64,000 nucleotides of DNA, from positions 95,455 to 159,454 of the forward strand of contig JALONN010000010.1 of the NCBI GenBank assembly GCA_025454915.1, read 5' to 3'. Positions 60,461 to 64,000 of the stretch are shown here, piece after piece (positions within the stretch are counted from its first letter, which is position 1; each line of letters begins with the position of its first letter). Below the pieces are notes generated by a model. The model had not been told where the DNA came from and did not search any database. It saw nothing but the letters and a program-made list of their open reading frames with translations. Made by a program: the position numbers and the translations under genes. The stretch is from Raineya sp. (GTDB lineage Bacteria; Bacteroidota; Bacteroidia; Cytophagales; Thermonemataceae).

Positions 60461-61900
60461 TTATTTAGGAGCAACAATCCTAAACTCTACACGCCTATTG
60501 CGAACTCTACCTGCTTCGGTTTGGTTATTTGCAATAGGTTTTTTATCGTACCAACCCCTTGGAACAAGGCGTTTTTTATCTATTCCTTTTCGTATTAAAT
60601 AGTTATAAACCATTACAGCTCTTGCTTTAGATGTAAAAAGGTTTTCTTTACCCAAAGTACACGTATGCCCCGAAATTTCAATCATCACTTCAGGTTTGGC
60701 AATCAGTGTTGAAGCTATTTTATCTAAAAAGGCTTTTGTCCCTTCATCAAGCAAATAACTATTATAGCTAAATAAGACGGAACGTTTAAACAAGTCAAAC
60801 TCTTCGCCAGTAAGGGCATAATTGAGGGTAGAATCTTCTGGGATACACACAGAAACATCTAAAATATCATTTGGTACAATAATACTGTCTTTTTTAGGTG
60901 GGGGAGTATCTTTTTTGCGTTTTTTACCAATGTATTTTCTATAGCCAATTCCAATTTCGGCAGAGCCATTGGAGGTGCCTAAATTCTGAGGGCGTGTGGA
61001 GCTGAAATCGTAGCTAAAATTAAAAAAGTAATCTTTATGATACAACTCAACCCCTGCTACGAAAGCGTTTTGCAAACTATACCAACCATTAAAAGCGATA
61101 AAATTTCTTTGATTTTCAGGGTTTAGATAATACCTGAAAGCCGAACCAACATTGGTTTGGCGTATGCTACCCTGTTGAATATGCCTTATATTAGGGAAAA
61201 TAGAAATCTGTTGGTTGTTAAATACTTGAGCCCCTGCAATAAAAACCAAAGAAATAGGAATTTTATTGTTGATATCCGTAAAAGCATCATTGGGCTGATT
61301 GAGTTGTTTGCCAGAAACACCTACATAAGCTCTTTGTATACCATTTGTATCAAGCATTTGCCACATAATACCAGCATCTACCATTGGAAGATTTACATTG
61401 GGGTTTAAAGTATTTAAATTGTTGGGTAGTGTACCATCAAAAGTTCTGCGAATATCATTCCATTGACTACCTGTATTCAGTTTATCAAGAAAGATATTTC
61501 TGCTATAAAAACCTCCCTGAAGCCCTAATGTAATTTTCTGAGATTGAGGTAAATCAAAGTTGTAGGCAAAAGCCACAGAACCTCCTGTTGTACGCATCAA
61601 GCCTCCTATACCAGCATTATCACTTAAAATTTGTACGCCAATACCAGCCCAATGTTTGTTATCTTTTTTTCGGATAAGGGGATAAAACCCATAAAGTAAA
61701 GGGGTTGTAAATGCTTGTCCGCCTCCAACAGCCTGATTTTTATAGAAGAAACCACCTTTGATCGAGGTTTCAGTTCCTACCATTGCAGGATTGGTAAGTA
61801 GAGGTGTTTGATGAAATTGTGAGAAATATAAATTTTGAGCTTTTACTTCTAGTAAACACCCTAAAATAAAACAACATGATATAATAGTTTTAATGTACAT
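60461..61900 (-). CDS. PorP/SprF-family outer-membrane protein fused to OmpA domain
   Basis: 479 residues. Signal peptide, then the PorP/SprF N-terminal signature NLYFSQFHQTPLLTNPAMVG and a barrel of about 300 residues. The C-terminus is an OmpA peptidoglycan-binding domain (VMIEISGHTCTLGKENL, VPRGWYDKKPIANNQTEAGR). PorP/SprF proteins accompany T9SS-secreted adhesins and may anchor them. Paired with the adhesin next door. Confidence 0.9.
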   Translation of the reverse strand: MYIKTIISCCFILGCLLEVKAQNLYFSQFHQTPLLTNPAMVGTETSIKGGFFYKNQAVGGGQAFTTPLLYGFYPLIRKKDNKHWAGIGVQILSDNAGIGGLMRTTGGSVAFAYNFDLPQSQKITLGLQGGFYSRNIFLDKLNTGSQWNDIRRTFDGTLPNNLNTLNPNVNLPMVDAGIMWQMLDTNGIQRAYVGVSGKQLNQPNDAFTDINNKIPISLVFIAGAQVFNNQQISIFPNIRHIQQGSIRQTNVGSAFRYYLNPENQRNFIAFNGWYSLQNAFVAGVELYHKDYFFNFSYDFSSTRPQNLGTSNGSAEIGIGYRKYIGKKRKKDTPPPKKDSIIVPNDILDVSVCIPEDSTLNYALTGEEFDLFKRSVLFSYNSYLLDEGTKAFLDKIASTLIAKPEVMIEISGHTCTLGKENLFTSKARAVMVYNYLIRKGIDKKRLVPRGWYDKKPIANNQTEAGRVRNRRVEFRIVAPK

Positions 61901-61911
61901 AGCTTTTGTGT

Positions 61912-64000
61912 TTATCTAACCAGTAATACAGTTCCAGAATTTTTTCCTTTATAATTAAGCTCATTGCCTGTAAGATATTTTCCTTTCAGTTCCCAAGTAA
62001 ATACACCCGTAGGCAAATCTTTTCCGTTAAAAGTACCATTCCAACCTGTGGTGGTGGCTTCGGTTACATTATTGGTTTCATAAACGATTTGCCCTAACTT
62101 ATCAAAGATTCGTAGAGTAATTTCACCTATCCCATTTCCAAATACTTTAAACGCCTGATTTTTAGGGTCTGAACTTTGTGGGGTGAACGCATTAGGAACA
62201 AAAAGTTCACTACCAAATACTTCTATTGTAATTTGAGACGTAGCTGAACAGCCTCGATTGTCAGTAGCTGTTATAGTATAAGTAGTAGTTTGTTTTGGGC
62301 TGGCTACAGGTGTTAAACTATTAACATCAGAAAGCCCGTCGGCTGGACTCCAAACACCACTTATAAGCATTTGAGAACCTGTAACACTTAAATTACTACT
62401 TTCTCCTTCATTGATACTACTATTACTTGCATTGGCTGTTAGAGTGAGAGCAGGTACACTAGTTCCTACAATAAAACTAGTAGCCACAGATTGACAATTA
62501 AAAAAGTCCCGAACGGTTACTGTATAAGACCCTGCTGTAAGATTGCTTAAGTCTTCAGTAGTAGCACCATTTGACCATGTAAAAGTATAAGGAGCTTGTC
62601 CGCCTGTGATACTTATATTAACTGCTCCGCTATTTGCAGGATTACAAGTTGTTACATCTGTTACAACACCTGTAACCGTGATTGTAGTAGGGGTAAGTTG
62701 TATCAAAGCCTGTACGGGTACACGAGTACTTTCACATGAACCATTCACAATGGATACAAAATAAGTTGTCGATGCTACTGCTAGACTAGGTGTTGTATAA
62801 GTATTATTCGTTTCTCCAGCGATAAGAGTAGTTCCATCAGGCTGATACCAACGATAATTTCCATTAGTTCCTCCAGATGCAGTTAATACCACACTACCTG
62901 CTCCACAACGAGTACCATTAGTAGTGGTTGGGGCATTAGGTGTTTGTACAACTGTAACAGCAAAAGTATTACTACTTGTACAACTACCATTGGCAAGTGT
63001 ATAGGTAATGGTATAAGACCCTGCCGTACTGCCTGCCAAATTAATAACTCCAGTAGAAGCATTGATGGAAAGCCCAGCAGGAGAGGCAGAAAAAGTACCT
63101 CCAGCCTGTGAAACTGTAGGACTAGGATTAGCATCGGTAGTACAATAACTTGCCTGTGGATAGCTTACAGTTGGAGTAGGTGGTGTTATAACAACACTTA
63201 CGTTAAAAGTTCCATTGCTGGATCCACAGCTATTGGTAAGTGTGTAGGTAATGGTATAAGACCCTGCCGTACTGCCTGCCAAATTAATAACTCCAGTAGA
63301 AGTATTGATGGAAAGTCCAGCAGGAGACGCAGAAAAAGTACCTCCAGTCTGTGAAACAGTAGGGCTTGGATTAGTAGCAGTAGTACAATAACTTGTTTGT
63401 GAGTAACTAATAGTTGGAGTTATAGGCAATGCATTAATCGTAACAGAGAAGTTCTGAGTAGCATTACATCCTCCAGTAGTAACAGTGTAACTGATATTGT
63501 AAGTGCCTGCTGTAGAGGTAGCTAAATTAATCAGTCCACTGACAGCATTGATGTTGAGTCCAGCAGTAGAGGCAAAAGACCCTCCAGTTGGGTTTACAGT
63601 GGGGCTTGGATTAGGATCATTTTGGCAAAAAGTATTACTTGAGTAATTAAATGTTGTGATAACTGGGTTTGGGTTGATGGTTACATTACTCGTCACTTGT
63701 CTTGAACAGCTCCCCAAAGTAACTGTATAAGTAACTGTATATGTACCAGTTGTGGAAGTACTAGGTATGATAACTCCAGTAGAAGTGTTTAAGCTCAAAC
63801 CAACAGGGGACGCAGAAAAGGTTCCTCCAGCAGGAGTGAATGTGGGTGTTGTGGGGCTATCACTCACACAATAAGCTGTTTGTGAATAAGATAAAGTTGG
63901 GACAGCAGGAGCAGGACTAATAGTAACAGAGAAGTTCTGAGTTGTATTACATCCAGAGCTAGTAACAGTATAACTTACACTATAAGTTCCAGTAGTACTT
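61912..64000 (-). CDS. giant repetitive T9SS adhesin (5' end outside window)
   Basis: The frame stays open to the right edge; at least 696 residues here. Ig/HYR-like repeats of about 80 residues (SYxQxxYC..P, GGTFSASPAGLSIN, INLAGSTAGSYTITYT) are followed by a CHU_C/gliding-type C-terminus with VPNAFTPQSSDPKNQAFKV, IFDKLGQIVYET and the final PTGVFTWEL...NSGTVLLVR. This type-B T9SS signal sends it to the cell surface. It is 11 bases upstream of the PorP/SprF-OmpA gene. Confidence 0.9.
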   Translation of the reverse strand, partial: STTGTYSVSYTVTSSGCNTTQNFSVTISPAPAVPTLSYSQTAYCVSDSPTTPTFTPAGGTFSASPVGLSLNTSTGVIIPSTSTTGTYTVTYTVTLGSCSRQVTSNVTINPNPVITTFNYSSNTFCQNDPNPSPTVNPTGGSFASTAGLNINAVSGLINLATSTAGTYNISYTVTTGGCNATQNFSVTINALPITPTISYSQTSYCTTATNPSPTVSQTGGTFSASPAGLSINTSTGVINLAGSTAGSYTITYTLTNSCGSSNGTFNVSVVITPPTPTVSYPQASYCTTDANPSPTVSQAGGTFSASPAGLSINASTGVINLAGSTAGSYTITYTLANGSCTSSNTFAVTVVQTPNAPTTTNGTRCGAGSVVLTASGGTNGNYRWYQPDGTTLIAGETNNTYTTPSLAVASTTYFVSIVNGSCESTRVPVQALIQLTPTTITVTGVVTDVTTCNPANSGAVNISITGGQAPYTFTWSNGATTEDLSNLTAGSYTVTVRDFFNCQSVATSFIVGTSVPALTLTANASNSSINEGESSNLSVTGSQMLISGVWSPADGLSDVNSLTPVASPKQTTTYTITATDNRGCSATSQITIEVFGSELFVPNAFTPQSSDPKNQAFKVFGNGIGEITLRIFDKLGQIVYETNNVTEATTTGWNGTFNGKDLPTGVFTWELKGKYLTGNELNYKGKNSGTVLLVR
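62997..63370. repeat. nearly identical tandem DNA repeat in adhesin
   Basis: The stretch from about 62997 to 63130 recurs almost base for base at about 63237-63370, a unit of 240 bases (80 codons). Shared segments include ATGGTATAAGACCCTGCC and AATTAATAACTCCAGTAGAA. Recent duplication or recombination within the adhesin is likely; it is coding, not CRISPR. Confidence 0.8.

Noticed and set aside
62997..63370. CRISPR-like direct repeats
   Set aside because: The repeats are long, in frame, coding for Ig-like adhesin modules and have no short constant repeat-spacer pattern.

Overview
The window looks like the chromosome of a free-living, AT-rich member of the Bacteroidota, most likely the Cytophagia or a close class. 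The evidence is a type IX secretion (T9SS) type-B C-terminal domain, a PorP/SprF-OmpA fusion, tandem exported DUF3857/transglutaminase proteins, a BtuB/BtuG-type cobalamin locus, a DAHP synthase-chorismate mutase fusion and TAnnTTTG-like -7 boxes. I cannot name the genus from sequence alone.

Positions 1 to about 28,790 are the right part of an integrated contractile-tailed phage (myovirus-like prophage). It ends at a host tRNA-Ala(GGC) gene whose 3' end faces the integrase; the left end lies outside the window. From left to right: three tRNA-like genes with abnormal anticodon arms, two with long insertions (1-385); small genes and the small terminase (484-1691); the large terminase on the opposite strand (2102-3715); a run of small unknown + strand genes (3842-6526); a minus-strand accessory region (6621-9495) with a three-gene cassette that includes a TIGR04255-like protein, a three-helix membrane protein and a GvpU-like protein; the portal with two downstream genes (minus); protease/scaffold, decoration, capsid, connectors, neck, tail terminator, sheath and tube (plus, 11947-19731); tape measure (minus); baseplate hub and LysM protein (plus). 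The early region follows: a replication operon on the minus strand (23609-26166), a small Cro-like gene, then a divergent S24 repressor overlapping a tyrosine recombinase. TerL, portal and tape measure each lie opposite their usual partners, so the late genes are interleaved on both strands. I see no lysis module, baseplate wedge or tail fibre genes; they may lie to the left or be among the unknown genes.

From 28,793 onward the window is ordinary chromosome. It holds lipB, a VOC-domain protein, hemL, a cobalamin-riboswitch operon (BtuB-like receptor, CWC-thioesterase fusion, BtuG-like propeller lipoprotein), DUF1569, a UbiA-family protein, batD, queG, two DUF3857 proteins, an RND adaptor, an SPFH protein, sufS, a M3-family peptidase, trmN6, a very large exported TPR-CHAT protein with a small partner, trpD, DUF6048/DUF6452 proteins, DAHP synthase-chorismate mutase, fmt, folA, a PorP/SprF-OmpA protein and the C-terminal part of a giant repetitive T9SS adhesin that runs off the right edge.

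The best candidates for something undescribed are the tRNA-like array with non-decoding anticodon arms and large insertions, and the 6.6-9.5 kb minus-strand cassette. All family names were assigned by reading the translations, without a database search.
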